A DNA stretch of 9,788 nucleotides from CAYVQE01 sp964633205 (lineage in GTDB: Bacteria > Myxococcota > B64-G9): contig CAZWFN010000193.1 in assembly GCA_964633205.1 (NCBI GenBank), positions 1-9,788 of the forward strand, written 5' to 3'. The notes under the pieces were generated by a model. That model searched no databases. It was not told where the DNA came from and saw only the letters and a list, made by a program, of their open reading frames with translations. Both the position numbers and the translations under genes were made by a program. Positions 1-9,242 of the stretch are shown piece after piece. Each line of letters starts with the position of its first letter. Position 1 is the stretch's first letter.

Positions 1-10
1 CCTTGACCTC

Positions 11-35
11 ACGGCCGATCTGGGAAATCAGCCGT
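11..35. repeat. imperfect inverted repeat downstream of the amidohydrolase gene
   Basis: ACGGC at 11-15 pairs with GCCGT at 31-35. After one C/A mismatch the pairing continues with GAT (17-19) against ATC (27-29), giving a nine-position stem around a seven-base loop. It lies about 20 bp past the stop codon of the minus-strand amidohydrolase gene, where a terminator would be expected. No T-tract follows on either strand, so a rho-independent terminator is not demonstrated. It could also belong to the neighbouring gene outside the window. Confidence 0.35.
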
Positions 36-55
36 AAAGTGGTGGGAGATCCTGG

Positions 56-1378
56 CTACAACCGTTCCCAGACCGCGGCCGCGCTGCGGCGGGCGCGCTC
101 GGCGACCGCCGCCGGATCGCTGCCCAGCACCCGGCCGTCGCGCAGGCGCAGCCGGCCGGCGACGGCCACCGTCCGTGCCGGTGCGGCGTACAGGCCGAAC
201 AGCATGTGGCCCAGGTAGTTGTCCGCGTGCAGCGGCGTCGGCGGCAGGTAGTCGTACTCGACCACGTCGGCCGCCGCGCCGGGCTCGAGCACGCCCAGAC
301 GGCAGCCGAACAGGCGCGAAGCGATGGCCCGGTTGGTCTCGAGCAAAACGCCACTCTCGGCCCACATGGTCCGCGGATCGCCGGTGCGATGGTGGCCCAG
401 CAAGAAAGCCGCTCGCAAATCCTGGCGCACGTCGGCCTGCATGCCGTCGCTGCCGATACCCACCGGTACCCCGGCCGCCAGCATGCGCTCGACCGGTGCG
501 GCACCGACCGCGTTGTTCATGTTGGATTGGGGATTGTGTACGGCGAAGGCGCCGGCCCGGGCCAGCGCCGCCCATTCGCGCTCGCTGGTGTGGACGCAGT
601 GGATGGCCAGCGACCCGGCGGGCAGGGCCCCCGAACGCAGCAGCCGGTCCAGGGCGCCCTCGGCGCCGCGATCCCGGGCGTCGGCGGCATCGGTCTCGGC
701 CTCGGCCACGTGGACGTGGCAGGCCAGGTCGGCCTCCCGGGCCGCCGCGGCGCAACGGCGCAGGCTGTCGTCGGACAGGGTGAACGAGGCGTGCAGCCCG
801 AACATGGCCGCCAGCAGGGGATCGCCGGCGGCGCGGCGCGCGAAACGCAGGTTCTCGGCCACACCGGCGGCGAAGGCCGCGGGCCCGTCGCGATCCGAGA
901 CTTCGTAGCAGGTACACAGGCGCACGCCGAGCCGCAGGGCCACCTCGGCCAACACATCCAGCGAGCCGTCGATGGCCGCTGGACTGGCGTGGTGGTCGAC
1001 GATGGTGGTCACCCCGGCGCGCAGCGCATCGGCCAGCGGCAGCTCGGCCGTGGGCTCCAGATCCTCGAGGGTCAGCGCCTTGTCCAGCCGCCACCAGAGC
1101 CGTTCCAGGATCTGGTTGAAGTCGGCCGGCGGGGCGTCTTTCAGGGCCATGCCCCGGGATAGGGTCGAGTACAGATGCATGTGGGCGTTGATCGCGCCGG
1201 GGGCGATCAGCCGCCCCTGGGCGTCGATCGCCTCCGCGCCGCCGGCCGCCGCGGCCAGCTCGTCGTCGCTGCCGACGCGTTCGATCCGATCTCCGCGGCA
1301 GAGCACGCCCCCGGTCAGCACCCGCGGTGCGGCCCCGCCGGTGTAGACCAGGCCGTTGCGAATCCAGAGTGCATCCAT
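56..1378 (-). CDS. ssnA: SsnA-type amidohydrolase (putative aminohydrolase)
   Basis: This is a 440-residue member of the metal-dependent amidohydrolase superfamily (TIM-barrel deaminase/hydrolase group), close in length to E. coli SsnA. The visible metal-site set is complete: HMH at residues 66-68, HVHVAE at 221-226 (His223, Glu226), His260 and the GSDG motif with Asp311. Several stretches match what I recall of SsnA: LWWRLD near 94, DHHASP at 128-133, SNMNN at 285-289 and TPLHADN at 381-387. SsnA is linked to purine and selenium-dependent hydroxylase gene clusters in enterobacteria, but its exact substrate is not established, and no such partners are visible here. The start is set by ATG 1378 with AGGAG six bases upstream (1385-1389). 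It is probably a cytosolic enzyme, transcribed divergently from the PilZ gene. Family assignment is firm; the ssnA label rests on motif recall rather than an alignment. Confidence 0.88.
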   Translation of the reverse strand: MDALWIRNGLVYTGGAAPRVLTGGVLCRGDRIERVGSDDELAAAAGGAEAIDAQGRLIAPGAINAHMHLYSTLSRGMALKDAPPADFNQILERLWWRLDKALTLEDLEPTAELPLADALRAGVTTIVDHHASPAAIDGSLDVLAEVALRLGVRLCTCYEVSDRDGPAAFAAGVAENLRFARRAAGDPLLAAMFGLHASFTLSDDSLRRCAAAAREADLACHVHVAEAETDAADARDRGAEGALDRLLRSGALPAGSLAIHCVHTSEREWAALARAGAFAVHNPQSNMNNAVGAAPVERMLAAGVPVGIGSDGMQADVRQDLRAAFLLGHHRTGDPRTMWAESGVLLETNRAIASRLFGCRLGVLEPGAAADVVEYDYLPPTPLHADNYLGHMLFGLYAAPARTVAVAGRLRLRDGRVLGSDPAAVAERARRSAAAVWERL

Positions 1379-1432
1379 GGCTCACTCCTCTCTCGTGGCG
1401 ACGCCGCCATGGTAGAGCCAGCCGGTCGTCGG

Positions 1433-1462
1433 TTGCAAATGGGGCGGACTGGGGCCTAGAGT
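1433..1462 (+). promoter_or_regulatory. possible sigma70-like promoter for the PilZ gene
   Basis: TTGCAA (1433-1438) and TAGAGT (1457-1462) are separated by 18 bp in the 98-bp divergent region between the amidohydrolase and PilZ genes. The matches to TTGACA and TATAAT are only partial, and the predicted start would leave a very short leader. GC-rich deltaproteobacterial promoters are poorly conserved, so this is a weak call. Confidence 0.25.
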
Positions 1463-1465
1463 GCG

Positions 1466-1472
1466 GGTGGAG
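1466..1472 (+). promoter_or_regulatory. ribosome binding site deciding the PilZ start
   Basis: GGTGGAG ends four bases before ATG 1477, which favours that codon over the in-frame ATG at 1492, where only a G-rich stretch precedes the codon closely. The open frame extends further upstream to 1327, but that part is Arg/Trp-rich, lies antisense to the amidohydrolase start, and does not look like protein. Confidence 0.55.
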
Positions 1473-1476
1473 CCCA

Positions 1477-2661
1477 ATGGGGGCGGACATGTCCATATCG
1501 AACTTGATCGAGGCCTTCGAGGAACTGACCGCGCTGCGGCGCTCTGGGCAGACCCTGGACGGCGGCGACCGGGAACGCTGGCGGGACCTGCGCAGCGAGC
1601 TGGAGCAGGTGTTGTTCCAGCAACCGGAGAATACGGCCGCCGATCGCCGCGACCACCTGCGGCTGCCGGTGGCCATGCGGGTGAGCTACTGGTCGCGCAA
1701 CGAGCTCAAGGATCGCTACGTGCGGGTGCTGGGCGAAGGCGGCTTGTTCGTCGCCGGCCAGGATGCGCTGCCGGTGGGCACCCGGCTCGAGTTGGCCATC
1801 GAGCTGGTGCGCCGGGGGCTGACTCTGCGGCTGCCGGCCGAGGTGGTCTTCGTGCTGTCGGCGGAGCGGCCGGATGGTCCGGGCATGGGGCTGAAGTTCG
1901 TCGAGCTGAGCTACGAGCAGAAGGCCGCGCTCTACGATTTGGTCGACGACAACTTGCGCCAGCAACTGCTCGAGCGGCGCCGTTCCACCCGGCTCGACAG
2001 CCGGCTGCAGGCGCGTTTTCTGGGATCGGCCGGCAGCTTCGTGCTGCCCACCGCCGACCTCTCGGCCGACGGCCTGTACGTGACCACCGACCATCTCCTG
2101 CTGCCCGGCGAGCGGGCCAAGCTGCTGCTGATGGTCCCGGGGCGCGAGCAGCCGGTGCGCGCGGTGGCCGAGGTGACCCGGGTGGTCGAGTCCGACTTGC
2201 CGGGCATGCCGGCCGGGCTGGGGCTGCAGTTCGTCATGGTGGATCCGGCCGGACGCCAGGCCGTCTTGGACTACATGGTCGGACGGGTGTGCAACCGGTT
2301 CGGCCCGGCCGACCCGCGCCACGAGTTGCGGGCCAGCCCGCGCATCCACCGCCGGGTACCGGTGCTATATCGGATACAGTCCTACGAGGGGTGGAGCTAC
2401 AGCCGCGACCTGTCGGCATCGGGGCTGTTCTTGCAAACGCCGGATCCACCGGGTCCGGGCACCGGCCTGCGGCTCGTGCTCAAGAACCCGGTCGACGATC
2501 TGGAACTGCCGCTCGACGGCCGGGTGGTGCGGGTGGTGGCCCCGGATCCGGTCCATCCCCATCGGCTGCCCGGTGCCGGCATCGCTTATCGCGATTTGAC
2601 TCCGCCGCAACGCGAACGGCTGACCAGCTTCATGAAGCAGTTCATCCTGCTGGGCCGTTGA
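1477..2661 (+). CDS. triple PilZ-domain protein (candidate c-di-GMP receptor)
   Basis: This 394-residue protein has no signal peptide or membrane segment. It contains a short N-terminal helical region (about 1-50) and three tandem PilZ-like domains at about 55-165, 166-275 and 285-394. PilZ domains bind cyclic di-GMP through RxxxR and (D/N)xSxxG motifs. Domain 2 has R168xxxR172 and DLSADG at 194-199. Domain 3 has R289xxxR293 and DLSASG at 311-316. Domain 1 keeps R58xxxR62, but its second motif reads VLGEGG (84-89), lacking both the Asp/Asn and the Ser. Domains 2 and 3 are therefore the likely ligand-binding units, while domain 1 may be structural. The arrangement resembles the PilZ-related domains common in Myxococcus. 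There is no output domain, so it probably acts by protein-protein contact. It lies 153 bp upstream of a Ser/Thr kinase on the same strand. Domain identity is strong; ligand binding is inferred. Confidence 0.92.
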   Translation: MGADMSISNLIEAFEELTALRRSGQTLDGGDRERWRDLRSELEQVLFQQPENTAADRRDHLRLPVAMRVSYWSRNELKDRYVRVLGEGGLFVAGQDALPVGTRLELAIELVRRGLTLRLPAEVVFVLSAERPDGPGMGLKFVELSYEQKAALYDLVDDNLRQQLLERRRSTRLDSRLQARFLGSAGSFVLPTADLSADGLYVTTDHLLLPGERAKLLLMVPGREQPVRAVAEVTRVVESDLPGMPAGLGLQFVMVDPAGRQAVLDYMVGRVCNRFGPADPRHELRASPRIHRRVPVLYRIQSYEGWSYSRDLSASGLFLQTPDPPGPGTGLRLVLKNPVDDLELPLDGRVVRVVAPDPVHPHRLPGAGIAYRDLTPPQRERLTSFMKQFILLGR

Positions 2662-2700
2662 ACCGCCGCGGGCCGGCGCCCGTCTCGAGCGGCCAGCGAT

Positions 2701-2729
2701 TTGAGCCCCGCTGGACCTTGGAGTACCAT
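2701..2729 (+). promoter_or_regulatory. possible sigma70-like promoter for the kinase gene
   Basis: TTGAGC (2701-2706) and TACCAT (2724-2729) are spaced by 17 bp, each matching four of six consensus positions. They lie between the PilZ and kinase genes, and the resulting transcript would carry the palindrome and hairpin of the kinase leader. This is weak evidence; read-through from the PilZ gene is equally possible. Confidence 0.28.
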
Positions 2730-2743
2730 CGATACAGGTCGCC

Positions 2744-2753
2744 GCAAGCTTGC
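2744..2753. promoter_or_regulatory. 10-bp perfect palindrome, candidate operator
   Basis: GCAAGCTTGC is a perfect 10-bp palindrome located 62 bp before the kinase start and just downstream of the possible promoter. Ribbon-helix-helix proteins usually bind short inverted or direct repeats, and the downstream kinase seems to carry such a domain, so an autoregulatory site is conceivable. A palindrome of this size can easily arise by chance. Confidence 0.3.
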
Positions 2754-2757
2754 TGCC

Positions 2758-2801
2758 CAGCGCCGGCGACCGGGTTCGATGGCTGGGTCGCAACGGTGCT
2801 G
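2758..2801 (+). promoter_or_regulatory. long leader hairpin abutting the kinase Shine-Dalgarno
   Basis: CAGCGCCG (2758-2765) and GCGACC (2766-2771) pair with GGTCGC (2786-2791) and CGGTGCTG (2794-2801). The result is a 14-pair stem with one G-U pair, a two-base AA bulge (2792-2793) and a 14-base loop. It ends one base before the GAGGA Shine-Dalgarno. Such a structure could control initiation or protect the 5' end of a kinase-lipoprotein message. It carries no T-tract, so it does not look like a terminator. GC-rich DNA forms chance stems, but this one is unusually long. Confidence 0.45.
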
Positions 2802-2802
2802 C

Positions 2803-2807
2803 GAGGA
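2803..2807 (+). promoter_or_regulatory. ribosome binding site deciding the kinase GTG start
   Basis: GAGGA sits seven bases before GTG 2815. The in-frame alternatives, TTG 2701 and ATG 2779, lack a comparable site, and ATG 2779 falls in the loop of the leader hairpin. Starting at 2815 gives an N-terminus that runs straight into the FGKYRLL entry of the kinase domain, as is usual in this family. Confidence 0.7.
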
Positions 2808-2814
2808 TGCCCCG

Positions 2815-4161
2815 GTGGCGAAGAAGTTCGGCAAATACAGGCTATTGCATCGCATCGCGGTCGGCGGCATGGCCGATATTTTCATCGCCAAGCACGTCGG
2901 GGTGCAGGGTTTTTCGCGCAAGATCGTAATCAAGAAGATCCGCGGGCACCTGTCGAAGGAGCCCACCTTCGTCAAGATGTTCCTCAACGAGGCCAAGCTG
3001 GCCGCTCAACTCAACCACTCCAATATCAGCCAGATCTACGACCTGGGCCGCATCGGCGAGTCCTACTTCATCGCCATGGAATATGTGCGCGGCCGCGACA
3101 TGCGCGCGGTCATCAACAAGACCGAGACCAAGGGCATCCCCTTCCCGCTGGAGTACGCCCTCAAAGTGGCGGCCGACGCCTGCGAGGGGCTGTACTACGC
3201 CCATCGCCGCAGCGACGACAGCGGCAATCCGCTCAACATCGTCCATCGCGACATCACCCCGGAGAACATCCTGGTCTCCTTCGACGGCGAGGTGAAGATC
3301 CTCGATTTCGGCATCGCCAAGGCCGAGAACCTGGCCACCGAGACCCGGGTCGGCGAGATCAAGGGCAAGCTCGGCTACATGAGCCCCGAGCAGGTGACCG
3401 GCAAGCAGCTCGATCACCGCTCCGATCTGTTCAGCCTCGGGGTGCTGCTCTACGAGTGGTTGACCGGCCGTCGCCTGTTCACCGGCAAGACCGACGTGGA
3501 GGTGCTGCGCGGCGTGGTCGAGGGCAAGATCTATCCACCGACCTACTTTCAGCCCGACCTGCCGGCCGGGGTCGAGCAGCTGGTGATGAAGGCACTCGAG
3601 CGCAACCGCGAGCAGCGCTACCAGTCGGCCTGGGAGTTCCAGTTCGACATCCGCCAGTACCTGTCGCAGCACGAGTTCAATCCATCGAACATCCACTTGT
3701 CGAACTTCATCCGCCAGATTTTCGCCGAGGAGATCCGCAAGGACGAGGCCATCCTGGCCGAGGCCGAAAAGGCCGAGGTGGCCGCAGAGCAAGACGAGCA
3801 AGCGGATGAGGAAGGCGAGGCGACCGCGGCCTTCGCCGTCGATCAGACCCGTCCGGACGGGGCCCCGGATCGCGTTCGCCGCACGACCCCGGCCAGCGGC
3901 CGGCGTAAGGTCAGCTCCAGCGTGCGCCGGGCCCTGGAGTACAAGGATGGCCACGGGCCCGAGCGCCCGCCGCCCGAGCCCGAGCCCGATCCCGATCCGC
4001 TGGTAGCCGAGCTGCTGGCTTCCCAGGAGGGCTACCTGTCCTTGAACCTCGAGCTCGAACGCGGCCAATATCAGAAGCTGCACGAGCTGGCCGAGCGCAA
4101 CAGCCTGAGCATGCCCGAGTTGATCCGCCAGCTGCTGGGCCAGTACATTCGGTTTCTGTAG
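2815..4161 (+). CDS. Ser/Thr protein kinase with C-terminal ribbon-helix-helix-like domain
   Basis: This 448-residue protein starts at GTG. The N-terminal kinase domain (about 6-285) has a GGMA glycine loop (17-20), VIKK with likely ATP-contacting Lys40, the alpha-C Glu59, catalytic HRDITPEN (144-151, Asp146), DFG (164-166) and SPEQ (190-193), so it should be catalytically active. There is no transmembrane segment, so it is cytoplasmic, unlike many bacterial PknB-type sensors. An acidic, Glu/Ala-rich helical linker (about 303-336) and a low-complexity Pro/Asp-rich stretch (383-396) follow. The last 42 or so residues fit a ribbon-helix-helix pattern: a strand at 407-414, a helix at 417-429, a SLSM turn and a second helix at 433-446 beginning PELIRQLL. 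RHH folds dimerise and usually bind DNA, but the strand face here (Ser, Asn, Glu) is not obviously basic, so it may serve only as a dimeriser. The lipoprotein gene begins 21 bp downstream and is probably cotranscribed. The kinase call is firm; the RHH call rests on pattern only. Confidence 0.95.
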   Translation: MAKKFGKYRLLHRIAVGGMADIFIAKHVGVQGFSRKIVIKKIRGHLSKEPTFVKMFLNEAKLAAQLNHSNISQIYDLGRIGESYFIAMEYVRGRDMRAVINKTETKGIPFPLEYALKVAADACEGLYYAHRRSDDSGNPLNIVHRDITPENILVSFDGEVKILDFGIAKAENLATETRVGEIKGKLGYMSPEQVTGKQLDHRSDLFSLGVLLYEWLTGRRLFTGKTDVEVLRGVVEGKIYPPTYFQPDLPAGVEQLVMKALERNREQRYQSAWEFQFDIRQYLSQHEFNPSNIHLSNFIRQIFAEEIRKDEAILAEAEKAEVAAEQDEQADEEGEATAAFAVDQTRPDGAPDRVRRTTPASGRRKVSSSVRRALEYKDGHGPERPPPEPEPDPDPLVAELLASQEGYLSLNLELERGQYQKLHELAERNSLSMPELIRQLLGQYIRFL

Positions 4162-4182
4162 TCCGTTCGGCGGGAGGAGCCC

Positions 4183-6447
4183 ATGCACAACGAGCAGCCG
4201 CGGCCATCGTCGCTCAGTCGGGCCTGGGGACAACGGCGGGTTCATGGCCGCCGCGGTTGGATAGCGCTGTGGTTGATCGGTGGCTTGGGGCTGGGCGCGT
4301 GCCAGGACAGCGCCAGCGGGCAGCGGTGTGCCATCGACGCCGATTGCCCGGACGGCACGTACTGCGCCGATGGCCGCTGCCGGCCGGTCGAGCAGCCCGA
4401 CGGCGGCTGGGGGGACGGGCGCGACGGCCACGGCGGCGATGGCGGCGACCTGGGCTCCTGGGAGGTCGGGGGGCTGGTGCCCTGCGAGCGGCCGCAGGAC
4501 TGCGCTGGCGACGAGACCTGCTTCAACGGCTACTGCGTCGACGTACAACCAGATCCCGACTGCCCGACCGGCGACGAGGACAGCTGCAGCAACGACACCT
4601 ACTGCGAGCCCGAGCTCGACGGCTGTGTGCCCTGGGAGGCCCACGGCGACAATCCGGCCCGCTGCGAGCACATCCCGCCCGAAGGCGAGTTCACCCCCAC
4701 CGAGCAGTGGGTTTGGGAAGCGCCCGCCGAGCTGCCGGAGTGGGACGAGGTGATGATGACGCCGGTGGTCATCGACCTGACCGGCCAGGCGGCGCCGGAG
4801 AACTTCGCGGTGCCGGCGGTGGTGTTCAACTCCTTCAGAGCCGAGGACGGCTACTCGGCCAACGGGGTGCTGCGCGCGGTGCGCGGCGATACCGGCGAGC
4901 CCATTTTCAGTGTCACCGATCCGGCGCTGCGCACCCACCCGGTGTCGAACATCGCCGCCGGCGATCTGGACGGCGACGGCTTGCCCGAAATCGTCACCGG
5001 CGCCAGCGGCGGCCGCGATTTGATCTGCTTCGGTGCCGACGGCGAATTGAAATGGCGCACCGAGACCGGCTCGCTGGTGGTGGGCTGGGGCGGGCCGGCC
5101 ATCGCCAACGTCGACGGCGAGGGGCTGCCCGAGGTGGTGATGGGCGCGGCGGTGATCGCCGCCGACGGCACGCTGCGCTGGCAGGTGACCGGCGGCTCGC
5201 GCGGCGACAACTACCGGCAGCGGGCGACGGCGCCGTTTTCGGTTCCGGTGGACGTGGACGGCGACGGCGACATGGAGATCGTCTGCGGCGATACGCTCTA
5301 CGATCACACCGGCGAGGTGGTCTGGGACACGGGCTACGGCGACGGCTTCGTGGCCGTGGCCGAGTTCGGCTCGGGCGGTGCGCCCGAGATCGTGGTGGTC
5401 AGCCGCGGCGCGGTGCGCGTCCAGAGCGCGGCCACCGGCGAGATCATCTGGCTGCGCACCGAGGCCGAGCTCAACGCACTCGAAGCCTGCGACCCCAACT
5501 GCGGCCTGCTCGGCCCGCCCACCGTGGCCGACTTCGACGGCGACGGCAAGCCCGAGATCGGGGTGGCCGGGGCCGATGTCTACATCGTGCTCGATACCTA
5601 CGGCCAGGTGTTGTGGAGCGCGGCCACCCGCGACAGCTCGTCCAACATCACCGGCAGCGCGGTGTTCGACTTCGAGGGCGACCGCCGGGCCGAGGTGGTC
5701 TACGCCGACGAGGTGTCGCTGAAGGTGTTCAAGGGCGCCGACGGCAGCGTGCTCTACGAGCAGCCCCACTCCTCGCTGACCGCCTGCGAGTACCCGGTGA
5801 TCGCCGACGTGGACTCCGACGGCAACGCCGAGATCGTCATCGCCCAGAACGACCTGATGGCCGATGCGCCGCAGAAGTTCAAGGGCGTGCGGGTGTTCGA
5901 GGACGCGGCCGACAACTGGGTCAACACGCGGCGCATCTGGAACCAGCACGCCTACCACGTGACCAACGTGGCCGAGGACGGCAGCGTGCCCGTGCAGGCC
6001 GAGGCCAACTGGGAGGTCGAGGGGCTGAACAACTTCCGCCAGAACGTCCAGCCGCAGGGCGTGTTCGACGCGCCCGACCTGACCGCCCGCGGGCTGGGCT
6101 ACGCCGCCGGCGGCTGCGCCACCGAGGGCATCGTGCTCTACGCGGCCGTGTTCAACCGCGGCCACCAGATGGTGCCGCCCGGCGTGCCGGTGGCCTTCTA
6201 TCTCGGCGATCCGCGCTCCGGCGGTGCGCTGCTGGGCGTGGTCGAGACCAGCCGGGTGCTGACGCCGGGCCAGGCCGAGGTGGTGGCGCTGCTGTGGCCC
6301 GACCCGCCCATCGACACCCCGGTCGACATCTATGTGGTGGCCGACGACGCCGGCGGCGGCGCCACCCCCGCCGGCAGCCACTCCGAGTGCCGCGAGGCCA
6401 ACAACCTCGGCTGGATCCTCGACGTCACCTGCCGCCCCGAGACCTGA
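4183..6447 (+). CDS. FG-GAP/VCBS-type beta-propeller lipoprotein with Cys-rich N-terminus
   Basis: This is a 754-residue exported protein. Arg-rich residues 17-25 and a hydrophobic stretch (26-38) lead into the lipobox LGAC, with lipidated Cys40. Gln at +2 is compatible with outer-membrane sorting. A GRRGW motif (22-26) before the hydrophobic core resembles a weak twin-arginine signal. Residues 49-161 are Cys-rich, like short EGF-like modules seen in myxobacterial surface proteins, broken by a Gly/Asp-rich linker (72-96). Residues about 190-575 hold repeated FG-GAP/integrin-alpha-type calcium loops, for example DLDGDG (261-266), DVDGDGD (357-363), DFDGDG (450-455) and DVDSDG (542-547), with degenerate ones at 311-314 and 496-500, consistent with a seven-bladed propeller. 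Residues 584-620 carry a WNQHAYH segment and the final region (about 630-754) resembles a CARDB-type beta-sandwich. A GGGAGGAG site precedes ATG 4183. The substrate or ligand is unknown. An adhesion or scaffold role is inferred from fold alone. Confidence 0.92.
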   Translation: MHNEQPRPSSLSRAWGQRRVHGRRGWIALWLIGGLGLGACQDSASGQRCAIDADCPDGTYCADGRCRPVEQPDGGWGDGRDGHGGDGGDLGSWEVGGLVPCERPQDCAGDETCFNGYCVDVQPDPDCPTGDEDSCSNDTYCEPELDGCVPWEAHGDNPARCEHIPPEGEFTPTEQWVWEAPAELPEWDEVMMTPVVIDLTGQAAPENFAVPAVVFNSFRAEDGYSANGVLRAVRGDTGEPIFSVTDPALRTHPVSNIAAGDLDGDGLPEIVTGASGGRDLICFGADGELKWRTETGSLVVGWGGPAIANVDGEGLPEVVMGAAVIAADGTLRWQVTGGSRGDNYRQRATAPFSVPVDVDGDGDMEIVCGDTLYDHTGEVVWDTGYGDGFVAVAEFGSGGAPEIVVVSRGAVRVQSAATGEIIWLRTEAELNALEACDPNCGLLGPPTVADFDGDGKPEIGVAGADVYIVLDTYGQVLWSAATRDSSSNITGSAVFDFEGDRRAEVVYADEVSLKVFKGADGSVLYEQPHSSLTACEYPVIADVDSDGNAEIVIAQNDLMADAPQKFKGVRVFEDAADNWVNTRRIWNQHAYHVTNVAEDGSVPVQAEANWEVEGLNNFRQNVQPQGVFDAPDLTARGLGYAAGGCATEGIVLYAAVFNRGHQMVPPGVPVAFYLGDPRSGGALLGVVETSRVLTPGQAEVVALLWPDPPIDTPVDIYVVADDAGGGATPAGSHSECREANNLGWILDVTCRPET

Positions 6448-6471
6448 GCGCGGCTGCGCGCTGGGCTTTTT
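6447..6471 (+). terminator. probable rho-independent terminator after the lipoprotein gene
   Basis: AGCGCG (6447-6452) and CGCGCT (6457-6462) form a perfect six-pair stem around the four-base loop GCTG. GGGC and a run of five T residues (6467-6471) follow. The hairpin begins on the last base of the lipoprotein stop codon. The four-base gap before the T-run is slightly long, but the placement fits the end of the kinase-lipoprotein transcript. Confidence 0.6.
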
Positions 6472-6582
6472 CGAAGGTTTCCGGCGCTTGCGGCAACCCA
6501 TGGGGCGGTCGTACAAGCGGGATACGGCAGGGAATTCATCGGCCCCGGGCCAGTTCGGGGCGCAACGCGTTGGAGGCTTGCC

Positions 6583-9040
<2,458 letters not shown>

Positions 9041-9066
<26 letters not shown>

Positions 9067-9242
9067 CCCAGCGGCTGGAAGACCCAGGTAGGCGCATCGT
9101 CGTTGCCGAGGTCGAACTGGAAGTTGTTGCCGATGCCGATGTTGAGCGCCACCTGCTGGTTGAGCCGGATCAGGATGCCGATGGGAATGGGCAGCAGCTG
9201 AAGCAGGTCCCCAGTGGCGAAATGCCCTATTCGAATGGACAT
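9041..9242 (-). pseudogene. C-terminal remnant of an outer-membrane beta-barrel protein
   Basis: From ATG 9242 the minus strand encodes 67 residues (to 9042) that look like the last strands of an outer-membrane barrel: LLPIPIGILIRL, VALNIGIGNNFQF and TWVFQPLGYFGVELLL. A barrel should end in an aromatic residue and a stop. Here the frame runs on to 8775 as meaningless antisense of the upstream gene, yet a TGA lies one frame away at 9041-9043, directly after TTC. Removing one base in the CTTCTTC stretch (9044-9050) would give GVELF-stop. There is no signal peptide or N-terminal barrel, and an in-frame TAG lies at 9246-9248, two codons before the ATG. AGGAG abuts the ATG with no spacer, so independent translation is doubtful. 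This is either a decayed remnant or a real gene disrupted by a sequencing indel. Confidence 0.45.

Noticed and set aside
9..1676. A long Arg/Gly-rich minus-strand frame overlapping the amidohydrolase
   Set aside because: It lies out of frame with a clear SsnA-type enzyme and shows only low-complexity Arg/Gly content.
2669..2682. CGGGC/GCCCG hairpin just after the PilZ stop as a terminator
   Set aside because: The stem has only five pairs and no T-tract follows; chance stems of this size are common in such GC-rich DNA.
6488..6517. TTGCGG and TACAAG spaced by 18 bp as a promoter for the beta-helix gene
   Set aside because: Both elements match the consensus poorly. A promoter is likely in 6472-6582 because a terminator precedes it, but this site is not convincing.
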